Positions 1 to 6,586 of a stretch of 30,819 bases of DNA are shown here, one piece after another. Position 1 is the first letter of the stretch. The number at the start of each line of letters is the position of its first letter. Below the pieces are notes generated by a model. The model was not told the DNA's origin. It did not search any database and saw nothing but the letters and a program-made list of their open reading frames with translations. The position numbers and the translations under genes were made by a program. Origin of the DNA: JBGQBN01 sp041494805. Lineage in GTDB: Bacteria; Acidobacteriota; Terriglobia; Terriglobales; Acidobacteriaceae. The stretch spans positions 1 through 30,819 of the forward strand of contig JBGQBN010000052.1 of the NCBI GenBank assembly GCA_041494805.1. Reading direction: 5' to 3'.

Positions 1-323
1 ACCGCCTCATAGGCAGCCTTCTCATGTGGAGGATCCATGTCGAGATTGATACATGGCCACAGGGCCAGGGCAATACCACAATGGGGCATCGCCGACTGTG
101 GATCTAATTCCGCCGCGCGTTGGAAGGCACGGACCGCTTCTTCGTGATTAAAACCGAAAACCAGGGTGAGCCCCTGGTCGAAAAAGCGCTGCGCCTCAGG
201 ATTGCTGGTCGAAATGAGGTGGTGATGCTGGCCTAGACCGGACATCAGGCCGGGCGGCTTGGTCTGGGCGGCCAGAAAAGGGGAGCTCAGCAGAAGCGCA
301 AGTGCGGACACCAGAAGTTTCAT
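1..323 (-). CDS. Secreted TPR-type protein, N-terminal part (runs off the window)
   Basis: This is the 5' part of a minus-strand gene that continues past the left edge. About 107 codons are visible, beginning with ATG at 323. The first ~20 residues (MKLLVSALALLLSSPFLAAQ) form a signal peptide, so the product is probably exported. The mature part has GQHHHLISTSNPEAQRFFDQ followed by FGFNHEEAVRAFQRAAELDP and AMPHCGIALAL. That is the pattern of a tetratricopeptide-like helix pair in which residues around each A/G pack together, and it resembles a family of secreted TPR proteins common in environmental bacteria. No catalytic motif is visible in the part present. The gene lies upstream of nothing on its own strand within the window, and LemA (same strand) ends 81 bp before its start. 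The function is unknown; partner binding by the TPR fold is an inference. Confidence 0.75.
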   Translation of the reverse strand, partial: MKLLVSALALLLSSPFLAAQTKPPGLMSGLGQHHHLISTSNPEAQRFFDQGLTLVFGFNHEEAVRAFQRAAELDPQSAMPHCGIALALWPCINLDMDPPHEKAAYEA

Positions 324-404
324 CCGGATGTTCTCGCGTTCAGAAGATGGAGTCGTATCCCACCACTACGATCCCACTGTCTCAACCCTTTCCATCGGCC
401 ATCG

Positions 405-950
405 CTAGAACTTCACTGCCACCGGTTCGCGGTCGGCTGCCTCCACTTCAAAGAACTGTCGCGCCTGGAATCCAAACATGCCAGCGAGAATATTTGTGGG
501 GAACGATTGGATCTTCGTATTCAGGTCGCGGACCACGGCGTTGTAATAGCGGCGCGCGTTCTGGATCACGTCTTCGGTCTGGCTCAGCGAGGTCTGCAGT
601 TGGGTGAATTCCGCGGATGCTTTCAGTTCGGGATAATTTTCCGCGACCGCGAACAGGCTTTTCAGCGCGCCCGTGAGCTGGTTCTCGGCGGCAGCCTTGT
701 CGGCGGGTCCGGTGGCCTGCATCGCCATGGAGCGGAACTTGGCGATGTTCTCGAAGGTGCCCTTTTCGTGGGCGGCGTAACCTTTTACAGTTTCGACCAG
801 GTTGGGGATGAGGTCATGACGGCGCTTGAGCTGTACGTCAATATCAGACCAGGCGGAATCACAGCGCACCCGCAACTGGACCAGGCTGTTGTACATCCCG
901 ATCAGCAGGAAGGCGATGACAACCAGAATGCCCAGGAAAATCCAAGCCAT
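405..950 (-). CDS. lemA: LemA family protein
   Basis: The 181-residue product matches the LemA family in length and layout. One N-terminal membrane segment (about residues 3-22, WIFLGILVVIAFLLIGMY) is followed by NSLVQLRVRCDSAWSDIDVQ and KRRHDLIPNLVETVKGY, then a helical domain ending in FPTNILAGMFGFQARQFFE. These are the conserved LemA blocks. Family members sit in the inner membrane with the helical bundle outside; the biochemical role is not established. The start is ATG at 950, preceded by AAGGGAGA at normal spacing. In many genomes lemA sits beside TPM-domain or peptidase genes, but here the neighbours are a secreted TPR protein and a secreted hypothetical protein, so the context adds little. 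Confidence 0.93.
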   Translation of the reverse strand: MAWIFLGILVVIAFLLIGMYNSLVQLRVRCDSAWSDIDVQLKRRHDLIPNLVETVKGYAAHEKGTFENIAKFRSMAMQATGPADKAAAENQLTGALKSLFAVAENYPELKASAEFTQLQTSLSQTEDVIQNARRYYNAVVRDLNTKIQSFPTNILAGMFGFQARQFFEVEAADREPVAVKF

Positions 951-1141
951 GAGCGTCTCCCTTGTAGAAAGTGGGAATCAAGGGGACGGTAACACATGGG
1001 GAAAGCGTGCGCAATCGCAGCCCGGAGAGCAGAGTACCCAGGCGATGAGATTACCTGGGATTACTTGAACCGTTTGAGGTGCTTGCAGCGTGGTGCGGGT
1101 GAGTGGCATCGTACAATGCAGAGGGCCGGGTGCCGCATGGC

Positions 1142-2155
1142 ATGAAGATATTTCGAGACAAACTGCGGCCGTCGCGCGGGTGCTTCAGCCTGGTGCTGGG
1201 TATTGCCCTGGCGGGACCAGCCTATGCCCAGTCCTGTCTCTCCGTGAGCGATATGGACGAAGCCACGCGCGCCGGGCTGGTGAATGCGGCCACGCGTTAT
1301 TTTGACATGGCGGCCCGAGGCGACTCGCAGACGCTGCGGCAGAACGCGATCACCAGCGTGGCAGCGGATTTTTCCGGCATCGAGACCGCAATCAAAGACA
1401 AGCAGCCTGATTTTGCCGGCGCCCAAGCGAAGCCGCGGCCGCCATTTCTACTGAAGGCGGAAGGCACGGCGCCTCTGGAACGGGCCGAGTTCTTGTGCGG
1501 GGTGTTTGGCCCCCGTGGCCAGACTGCCGACAGTGCGGTCTTCTCGATTCCCAACTTGCCGCCAGGAAACTACGGTGTCGTGATTCTCGACCTCACCACA
1601 GCCAAGGAACCTCACACGCTCTCGTTGGTTCTGCAACAGCAGGGAAACGAATGGAAGCTGGGCGGATTCTTTGTGAAGCCGTCCCAGGTCGCGTCGCATG
1701 ATGGCAACTGGTTTGCCGGTCGGGCGCGTGAATTCAAAGCCAAGGCCCAGCTCCACAACGCATGGCTCTATTACCTCGAGGCGCGCGACTTGCTTTCGCC
1801 GGTGCCCTTCATGAGCACCATGATCAGCGACCAGCTCTATGACGAAGCGCAGGCCGTGAGGCCGGCTGACCTGCCTGCGAACGATCCGGTGGACTTGGTC
1901 GCAGGTGGCAAGACTTTGAAGCTCACCAGTATCTTTCCCTTGGCCATCGGTAAAGATCTCGACTTGGTGGTGAAGTACCAGGCTACCGATGTTTCCAACA
2001 CCGCGCAGACGTTCCAGGACAATGTGGCCGTGATCAAGGCGCTGGTGGCGAAGTATCCTGAGTTCCGCGATGCCTTCGATGGCGTGGTAGCGCGCGCGGT
2101 GGAACCTTCGGGGAGGGACTACGGGTCGCTGATGGCGATGAAGGATGTTAAGTGA
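1142..2155 (+). CDS. Secreted hypothetical protein
   Basis: The 337-residue product is not a family I can name. I chose ATG at 1142 because it places a clear signal peptide (MKIFRDKLRPSRGCFSLVLG, then IALAGPAYA) at the N terminus with a likely cut after AYA (residue 29). An upstream GTG at 1103 would put 13 unrelated residues in front of it. The mature protein begins with the pair SCLSV/SDMDEATRAGL and has a central beta-rich stretch (LPPGNYGVVILDLTT, LSLVLQQQGNEWKLGGFFVKP) and an alpha-helical part with the motif GREFKAKAQ-like RAREFKAKAQLHNAWLYYLEARDL, which looks TPR-like. It is convergent with the ligase gene, 18 bp apart. No catalytic residues can be assigned. An envelope protein is the most that can be inferred. 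Confidence 0.7.
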   Translation: MKIFRDKLRPSRGCFSLVLGIALAGPAYAQSCLSVSDMDEATRAGLVNAATRYFDMAARGDSQTLRQNAITSVAADFSGIETAIKDKQPDFAGAQAKPRPPFLLKAEGTAPLERAEFLCGVFGPRGQTADSAVFSIPNLPPGNYGVVILDLTTAKEPHTLSLVLQQQGNEWKLGGFFVKPSQVASHDGNWFAGRAREFKAKAQLHNAWLYYLEARDLLSPVPFMSTMISDQLYDEAQAVRPADLPANDPVDLVAGGKTLKLTSIFPLAIGKDLDLVVKYQATDVSNTAQTFQDNVAVIKALVAKYPEFRDAFDGVVARAVEPSGRDYGSLMAMKDVK

Positions 2156-2157
2156 GC

Positions 2158-2188
2158 TGTTAGCTCTTAGCCTTTAGCTCTCCTGCTC
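2158..2188. repeat. Short degenerate tandem repeat between convergent genes
   Basis: GCTGTTAGCTCTTAGCCTTT and the following AGCTCT are imperfect repeats of a TTAGCTC unit, in the gap between the convergent hypothetical gene and ligD and running into the last codons of ligD. It is one of several simple intergenic repeats in this window. No U-tract terminator is evident. Confidence 0.4.
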
Positions 2189-4012
2189 AAATGCACACTC
2201 TTTCGGGTCTTTATCCTCCCGTAAGCCGAGAAACACGGGGGCGCGCAATTTGGGACCAGCCTCGGTTGTCTCGTGCGTCCATTGGGAGAATTTGATCTCG
2301 GCCACGAGTTCAGGCCTCACCCAGTGAACCTGGCGCAAAGCATCGACGGCTCCGTGGAAGGGGCTACGACTGGTCTGCAGTTCCTTGAGCAACTGCCAGA
2401 CTGCTGCGAGAGTTTTCTGGTCGAAGCCGCTGCCGGCTTGACCGACGTGGATGAGGCGCCCCTTCTTGTCATAGAGCCCCAGCACGACCGACCCAAAATG
2501 CTGCCGGCTGCCCTCCGGGTCGGTGTAGCCTCCGATCATGCATTCCAGAGTATGAGTGATCTTGATCTTCAGCCATTCGTGGCTACGGCGCTCTTCGTAA
2601 TGGCTGGCGCGCTTCTTCGCGAGAATGCCCTCCAGTCTTTTTTGCTTGGCCGCCTCGAACAGCTTCACGCCCTGGGCGAAGTGGTCGGAGTAGCGGATGA
2701 AGTCGCCGGGAGTGATGATCTGAGCCAACGTTTCTTTGCGCTGCTCGAGCGAAACGTGGCGAAGATCAGAACCATCGAGGTAGAGCAGATCGAAGACGTA
2801 ATAGAGGACCGGAATGTCAGATCGAGCCGCAGTTCGCCGGCCACCATGCCGAATGCCGGTACGCTGCTGCATGAGACTGAAAGATGAACGGCCCTCTTCA
2901 TCGAGGGCGACGATTTCGCCATCGAGAATCGCGGTCCGGGCATTGACGAGTTTCGGCAAATCGTGCAGCTCGGGATACTGGCCGGTGAGGTCGTTCTGAT
3001 TGCGGGACACCAGACGAACTTCGCCTTCTTGGATGAACGAAACCGCACGGTAGCCGTCCCATTTGATCTCAAACAGCCACTCGGGATCGTCGAAAGGCTG
3101 GTCGCTCGGTGTAGCCAGCATGGGATGGATGGTCGAGGGCATGGGGCGCTTGATAGCGCCCTTTAACTCTTTAACCACAGAGGACACGGAGGACACAGGA
3201 GAATTCTTTTTCTTGTCGCCGTTTGTGGGCGAAGCTGTGCGCTTGGTATGAGTTCCATCGTTTTTGGTTTTGCTTGCCTCAGTGCTCTCTGTGTCCTCTG
3301 TGGTTATCTTTGTCTTTTTCTTGTCCAGCTTGGCGAGAGCATCCGCCAGCCACGGGGCTTTCACTTTTCCGCGCGAGGCCGGACGGCTGCTCGCCCATTC
3401 GGCTGAACCTTGATCGCCAGCAATCTCGGCTATGCTGCGCCCGGTGAGCGCGGACGAGTCGTACTGTTCGATGTCATAGCCCGGGGCTGCCGCATCGTCT
3501 TGCTTCTTGATCAGCAGCCACTCCGTGCCCTTGCTTCCGGGACGCCGCGCCCGCATGTGGATCAGCGCAAAGTCGCCGTTGAGTTTCTTGCCGTGCAGGC
3601 GAATCTTGAAGTCTCCCTTCTGCAACATTACGGTAGCTTCAGCATCGGTTCCGGGCACGAATTTGCCCTTGACGGGGACGGGTGAGAGCGGCTCCCAGGT
3701 GCCCACATCCCACACCATCACCGTTCCAGCGCCGTAGTTTCCGACCGGGATGGTGCCTTCAAAATCGAAGTAAGAGACCGGATGATCTTCCACCTGCATG
3801 GCCAGGCGCTTGTCGGCTGGGTCGAGTGACGGACCCTTGGGGACAGCCCACGATTTGAGCACGCCTTCCATCTCCAGGCGGAAATCGTAGTGCAGGCGTG
3901 TGGCGCGATGCTTCTGGACGACGAAGCGGTGGCCGGACTTCTTCTCCAGCTTGGGAGTAGGCTCGGGGGTTTCCTCGAAGCGGCGCTTTCGTTTGTATTC
4001 CTCGAGGGCCAT
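2174..4012 (-). CDS. ligD: ATP-dependent DNA ligase, LigD type (phosphoesterase + ligase, no polymerase domain)
   Basis: The 612-residue product has an N-terminal 3'-phosphoesterase domain (about residues 25-190; RLHYDFRLEMEGVLKSWAV with H41/D43, then VEDHPVSYFDFEG and GNYGAGTVMVWD) and a C-terminal ATP-dependent ligase domain (about 290-605). The ligase motif I is EIKWDGYR, with the adenylated lysine at K317; LDGEIVALDEEG and EGILAKK are further nucleotidyltransferase motifs. LigD enzymes seal double-strand breaks with Ku in non-homologous end joining. The polymerase/primase domain found in full LigD is absent, and no Ku gene lies in the window. The linker (about residues 232-290) is low-complexity and contains KITTEDTESTEA and SPVSSVSSVVK, which are translations of the two arms of an intergenic-type inverted repeat (3173-3305). 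ATG at 4012 is the start. Confidence 0.92.
   Translation of the reverse strand: MALEEYKRKRRFEETPEPTPKLEKKSGHRFVVQKHRATRLHYDFRLEMEGVLKSWAVPKGPSLDPADKRLAMQVEDHPVSYFDFEGTIPVGNYGAGTVMVWDVGTWEPLSPVPVKGKFVPGTDAEATVMLQKGDFKIRLHGKKLNGDFALIHMRARRPGSKGTEWLLIKKQDDAAAPGYDIEQYDSSALTGRSIAEIAGDQGSAEWASSRPASRGKVKAPWLADALAKLDKKKTKITTEDTESTEASKTKNDGTHTKRTASPTNGDKKKNSPVSSVSSVVKELKGAIKRPMPSTIHPMLATPSDQPFDDPEWLFEIKWDGYRAVSFIQEGEVRLVSRNQNDLTGQYPELHDLPKLVNARTAILDGEIVALDEEGRSSFSLMQQRTGIRHGGRRTAARSDIPVLYYVFDLLYLDGSDLRHVSLEQRKETLAQIITPGDFIRYSDHFAQGVKLFEAAKQKRLEGILAKKRASHYEERRSHEWLKIKITHTLECMIGGYTDPEGSRQHFGSVVLGLYDKKGRLIHVGQAGSGFDQKTLAAVWQLLKELQTSRSPFHGAVDALRQVHWVRPELVAEIKFSQWTHETTEAGPKLRAPVFLGLREDKDPKECAFEQES
3173..3305. 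repeat. Inverted-repeat element embedded in frame in the ligD linker
   Basis: AACCACAGAGGACAC at 3173-3187 is matched by its exact reverse complement at 3291-3305, and similarity continues imperfectly inward (GGAGGACAC versus AGAGAGCAC read on the other strand). The 133-bp unit lies wholly inside ligD between the codons of the phosphoesterase and ligase domains, and the frame stays open through both arms. The arm sequence is the kind of CCACAGAGGACACGGAGG repeat seen between genes in environmental genomes. A related, more diverged copy is at 4024-4050. Confidence 0.75.
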
Positions 4013-4023
4013 GTTTGTATTCT

Positions 4024-4050
4024 AGCCACGGAGACACGGCGGCACTGAGA
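4024..4050. repeat. Degenerate copy of the CCACGGAGACACGG repeat
   Basis: GCCACGGAGACACGGCGGCA, just upstream of the ligD start, resembles the arm of the element inside ligD. It is in the leader between ligD and the divergent Nudix gene. Confidence 0.5.
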
Positions 4051-4092
4051 AAACTGACAGGATCAGACCGGAAACGCAGGTTCAAGAGAACA

Positions 4093-4123
4093 GTTCTCAG
4101 TTGCCGGTTCCCGGTTCTCAGTT
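4093..4123. repeat. Direct repeat GTTCTCAGTT, two copies
   Basis: GTTCTCAGTT occurs at 4093-4102 and again at 4114-4123, separated by GCCGGTTCCCG. It lies immediately upstream of the Nudix start. It looks like another simple intergenic repeat; a regulatory role is not indicated. Confidence 0.45.
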
Positions 4124-4145
4124 TGTTCTAGAATCGGTCGCACTC

Positions 4146-4610
4146 ATGAAACGTGAATACCCAAATACGCCCCTGGTGGGAGTGGGCGCCATCATCATCG
4201 AGAACGGGCGAGTCGTGCTGGTGAAGCGCGGGCATGCGCCGCTGGTGGGTGAGTGGTCCATCCCCGGAGGCGTGCTGGAGGTGGGTGAAATGCTGCGTGA
4301 GGCTGCGGTGCGTGAGGCGCGCGAGGAGACGGGCCTGAGGGTCGAAGTGGATGAACTCTTGGGGGTCTATGACCGGGTGATGCGCGACGCTGACGGCCGG
4401 ACGCTCTACCATTATGTGTTGATCGATTTCCTTTGCCGCCGTGTGGGCGGAGAACTGCAGGCCGCAGGCGACGCCGATGAGGCGCGCTGGTTCGCGTGGG
4501 AAGAAGCCGGGAAACTTTCACTGGCTGAAGATACTGCTGAAGTGATTCGGAAGGGATTTGAGAAGGCCATCCATTCCACGCTACAGATAGTTCCCGAAGA
4601 ACGGCTATGA
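4146..4610 (+). CDS. Nudix hydrolase
   Basis: The 154-residue product carries a complete Nudix box, GGVLEVGEMLREAAVREA followed by REETGL, which fits GX5EX7REUXEEXGU; the Glu residues bind the divalent metals that drive hydrolysis of nucleoside diphosphate derivatives. The preceding PLVGVGAIIIENGRVVLVKR and PLVGEWSIPGG are typical of ADP-ribose pyrophosphatase/MutT-like members, but the substrate cannot be read from the sequence. I chose ATG at 4146 (MKREYPNTP) because the longer reading from TTG 4101 is made of intergenic repeat sequence. No strong Shine-Dalgarno precedes it. It is divergent from ligD, so a shared regulatory region of about 130 bp with repeats separates them. Confidence 0.9.
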   Translation: MKREYPNTPLVGVGAIIIENGRVVLVKRGHAPLVGEWSIPGGVLEVGEMLREAAVREAREETGLRVEVDELLGVYDRVMRDADGRTLYHYVLIDFLCRRVGGELQAAGDADEARWFAWEEAGKLSLAEDTAEVIRKGFEKAIHSTLQIVPEERL

Positions 4611-4659
4611 TCTGCGTCCATCTAGCCATGTTGAAGCACTGAGATCCCCAAACGAAGAA

Positions 4660-4687
4660 CGGCCCGCGCAATTGCTCACGCGGGCCG
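4660..4687 (-). terminator. Intrinsic terminator of the small RNA
   Basis: On the minus strand CGGCCCGCG and CGCGGGCCG form a 9-bp GC-rich stem around a 10-nt loop, followed by TTCTTCGTTT (4659 to 4650). The U-tract is interrupted, so strength is moderate. On the plus strand no T-run follows the stem, which gives the element a direction. Confidence 0.65.
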
Positions 4688-4828
4688 CCCGGTGTGCTGT
4701 TTGGGATTGACCAAGAGGTGGTCACTCTACGTGGCCCCTTCGGCAACTCCGGGTCCCGGCGCGGTTGCGGCGGGCGGAATCAACCCTCATTCACCGGTAG
4801 TCGTGCGATGGTGCTTAGAGCGACCGCT

Positions 4829-4891
4829 CTAAGTCTCAGCCACCTCACCTGGTCTTCGACTGCTACAACAATGACTATCAGAACTGGTCAT
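4829..4891 (-). CDS. Possible 20-residue leader peptide inside the small RNA
   Basis: ATG at 4891 is preceded by AGAAAGGAGGTGGTCCG, the strongest ribosome binding site in the window, with 6 nt between AGGAGGT and ATG. The frame reads MTSSDSHCCSSRRPGEVAET and stops at 4829. It contains a Cys pair and an Arg pair, and its stop codon falls in the perfect hairpin at 4814-4833. Either it is a real short peptide, perhaps regulatory, or the SD-like sequence serves the RNA structure and the frame is accidental. Codon statistics cannot decide for 20 codons. Confidence 0.4.
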   Translation of the reverse strand: MTSSDSHCCSSRRPGEVAET

Positions 4892-4919
4892 CGGACCACC
4901 TCCTTTCTGGTGTAACCGC

Positions 4920-4948
4920 AGATTAGTACGGAACCGGGTGATCGTCAA
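4920..4948 (-). promoter_or_regulatory. Sigma70-type promoter for the small RNA
   Basis: TTGACG (4948 to 4943) and TAATCT (4925 to 4920) are separated by exactly 17 bp on the minus strand, a good housekeeping promoter. It predicts initiation at about A4913, right at the first bases of the RNA's terminal helix. It lies after the stop codon of the PQQ dehydrogenase, so the RNA need not be a readthrough product. Confidence 0.6.
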
Positions 4949-4993
4949 ATGGCACGAAGGTGGGGATCGGGGAAGGCAACAAGTTGATTTGCC

Positions 4994-6586
4994 CTACGGC
5001 AGCCCAAACGCATACAGCGCGCTCCCCGCCGCGATGGCGACGTACTCTTTCCCGTCCAGCGCGAAGGCCATGGGTGAGGCGTAGACTGCCGCGCCGGTCT
5101 GAAAGTGCCACAGGGCCTTGCCGGAAGTGGCGTCTAGGGCAATGAAATTGCCTTCTGCGTCCCCGGTGAACACCAACCCTCCCGCCGTGGACAAGACACC
5201 GGACCACGATGGCGAGATGTGCTTGAACTCCCATTTCACCTCCCCGCTTGCCGGATCGATGGCACGAACTGCACCCCAATAGGGCTCGCTCTCATCCGCC
5301 GGGAAATAGGCGCTGCCGTAGTAGGCATGGCCGGCCTCGTAAGGCTGCGGCGCGGTGCTGAAAATATCGCACTGCTCGCGGGCCGATACATAGAAGAGTC
5401 CGGTTTGCGGGTCGTACGTGGGGGACATCCAATTCGTTTTACCCAAGGCGCCGGGGCAGACGACGCGGCCCTCGGGCGTTGGCTCGCTGCCTTTGTTCGG
5501 CAGCGGGCCTTCAGTATCTTTGCTGTCGCTCCATGTCACTTTACCGTAAGGGTTGGCCGACAGCAGCTTGCCGGTGCCGCGGTCCAAAACGTAAAAGAAG
5601 CCGTTGCGGTTGGCCTGCGCGATCAGGTGCTTGTCACCGGAATCGATCAGGACCGGCACCTGGGTGGCGTCCCAGTCGTGCTCGTCGTGCTTGGTGAACT
5701 GGAAATGCCAGTTGAGTTTTCCGGTGTCCGCGTCGAGAGCGAGCAAAGTGTTGCTGTAGAGGTTGTCGCCCGCCCGGCCTTCGCCTCGATTGGAAGGTGA
5801 AGGATTGCCCGTCGGCCAGAAGAGCTGATTGGAAACAGGGTCGTAAACGCCGGTGATCCACGCAGGTGCGCCGCCGATCTTCCACGAGTCGCCCTCCCAG
5901 GTCTCATGGCCCGGCTCCCCCGGGCCGGGCACGGTGTAAAAGCGCCACTTACGCTTGCCCGTGTCGGCTTCGTAGGCATCGATAAATCCGCGGATGCCGT
6001 ACTCGCCGCCGGAAACGCCGAGAATCACGAGGTTCTTCACCACCAGCGGGGCCAGGGTAAAGCTATAGCCTTGGGTGTAATCGACTGCGGCGATGTTCCA
6101 AATCACATTGCCGGTCTTGGCATCGAGGGCGATGACGTGGGCATCGAGCGTTCCCATAAAAACTTTGCCGCCCAGGATCGCAAGCCCACGATTGATCCGC
6201 CCGCAGCACGGGCGAATGTCCGATGGCAGTTGGTATTGATAGAGCCAGATCGGCCGCCCGGTGCGCGCATCGAGAGCAAAGGCACGGTCATCCGGGCCCG
6301 TGCCGTAGAGGATGCCATCGACCACCAGCGGCGTGGTTTCAAATTTTCCGGTCGCACCGGTCTGATAAACCCATTTTGCGACCAGGGACTGTGCGTTGGT
6401 GGTATTGACTTGGTCGAGCGCGCTGAACCTGCGGCCGGCGTAGTCACCTGAGTAGGTGAGCCAGTTCTGCGGCTCCTTGGAGGAATTGAGCAGACGCGTG
6501 AACGTCACTTGCGCGCCCGCAAGCGTGGAAAGAACGGCGATTAGGGGCAAACAAAAACGAAAAAGTCTGTTCACTCCACACCTCAT
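4994..6586 (-). CDS. Periplasmic PQQ-dependent dehydrogenase
   Basis: The 530-residue product is a quinoprotein (8-bladed propeller type) alcohol dehydrogenase homologue. A signal peptide covers about residues 6-25 (LFRFCLPLIAVLSTLAGAQ). NWLTYSGDYAGRRFSALDQV is the usual N-terminal block, and repeated ALDA-TG-W motifs mark propeller blades. The vicinal cysteines C127-C128 in RPCCGRINRG correspond to the disulfide that stacks on PQQ. WPTGNPSPSNRG and RAGDNLYSN are active-site blocks. The catalytic Asp is probably D304 in HDEHDWDATQ; D306 two residues later gives the D-x-D pattern seen in lanthanide-using members, though other subfamilies may share it. Substrate is unknown. Its ATG overlaps the stop of the cytochrome gene (ATGA), so the two are translationally coupled and the cytochrome is the likely electron acceptor. 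Confidence 0.93.
   Translation of the reverse strand: MRCGVNRLFRFCLPLIAVLSTLAGAQVTFTRLLNSSKEPQNWLTYSGDYAGRRFSALDQVNTTNAQSLVAKWVYQTGATGKFETTPLVVDGILYGTGPDDRAFALDARTGRPIWLYQYQLPSDIRPCCGRINRGLAILGGKVFMGTLDAHVIALDAKTGNVIWNIAAVDYTQGYSFTLAPLVVKNLVILGVSGGEYGIRGFIDAYEADTGKRKWRFYTVPGPGEPGHETWEGDSWKIGGAPAWITGVYDPVSNQLFWPTGNPSPSNRGEGRAGDNLYSNTLLALDADTGKLNWHFQFTKHDEHDWDATQVPVLIDSGDKHLIAQANRNGFFYVLDRGTGKLLSANPYGKVTWSDSKDTEGPLPNKGSEPTPEGRVVCPGALGKTNWMSPTYDPQTGLFYVSAREQCDIFSTAPQPYEAGHAYYGSAYFPADESEPYWGAVRAIDPASGEVKWEFKHISPSWSGVLSTAGGLVFTGDAEGNFIALDATSGKALWHFQTGAAVYASPMAFALDGKEYVAIAAGSALYAFGLP

Larger units (their letters stand above)
4650..4913 (-). ncRNA. Candidate structured small RNA with anti-16S-tail 5' end
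   Basis: The 383 bp between the Nudix gene and the PQQ dehydrogenase hold a self-contained transcription unit on the minus strand. It has a promoter (4920-4948) predicting +1 at A4913, and an intrinsic terminator (4650-4687). The predicted RNA starts ACACCAGAAAGGAGGTGGTC. GAGGTGGTC (4902 to 4894) pairs perfectly with GACCACCTC (4723 to 4715), and the flanking ACCA pairs with the TGGT after it, forming a terminal helix. Inside are a perfect 8-bp hairpin with a 4-nt loop (4814-4833) and a second hairpin (4743-4768: GCAAC/GTTGC plus CCGG/CCGG). The arrangement of promoter, closing helix, internal hairpins and terminator supports a noncoding or riboregulatory RNA. I cannot match it to a named family; the Acidobacteria-associated Rfam motifs are the obvious comparison. 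Confidence 0.62.

Noticed and set aside
3173..3305. CRISPR-like repeats
   Set aside because: Only two inverted copies, not regularly spaced direct repeats, and no cas genes.
4885..4910. Fragment of a 16S rRNA 3' end on the plus strand (GGACCACCTCCTTTCT)
   Set aside because: No helix 45 or other 16S sequence lies upstream and no ITS, tRNA or 23S follows. The match is better explained as an extended anti-16S sequence in a minus-strand RNA.
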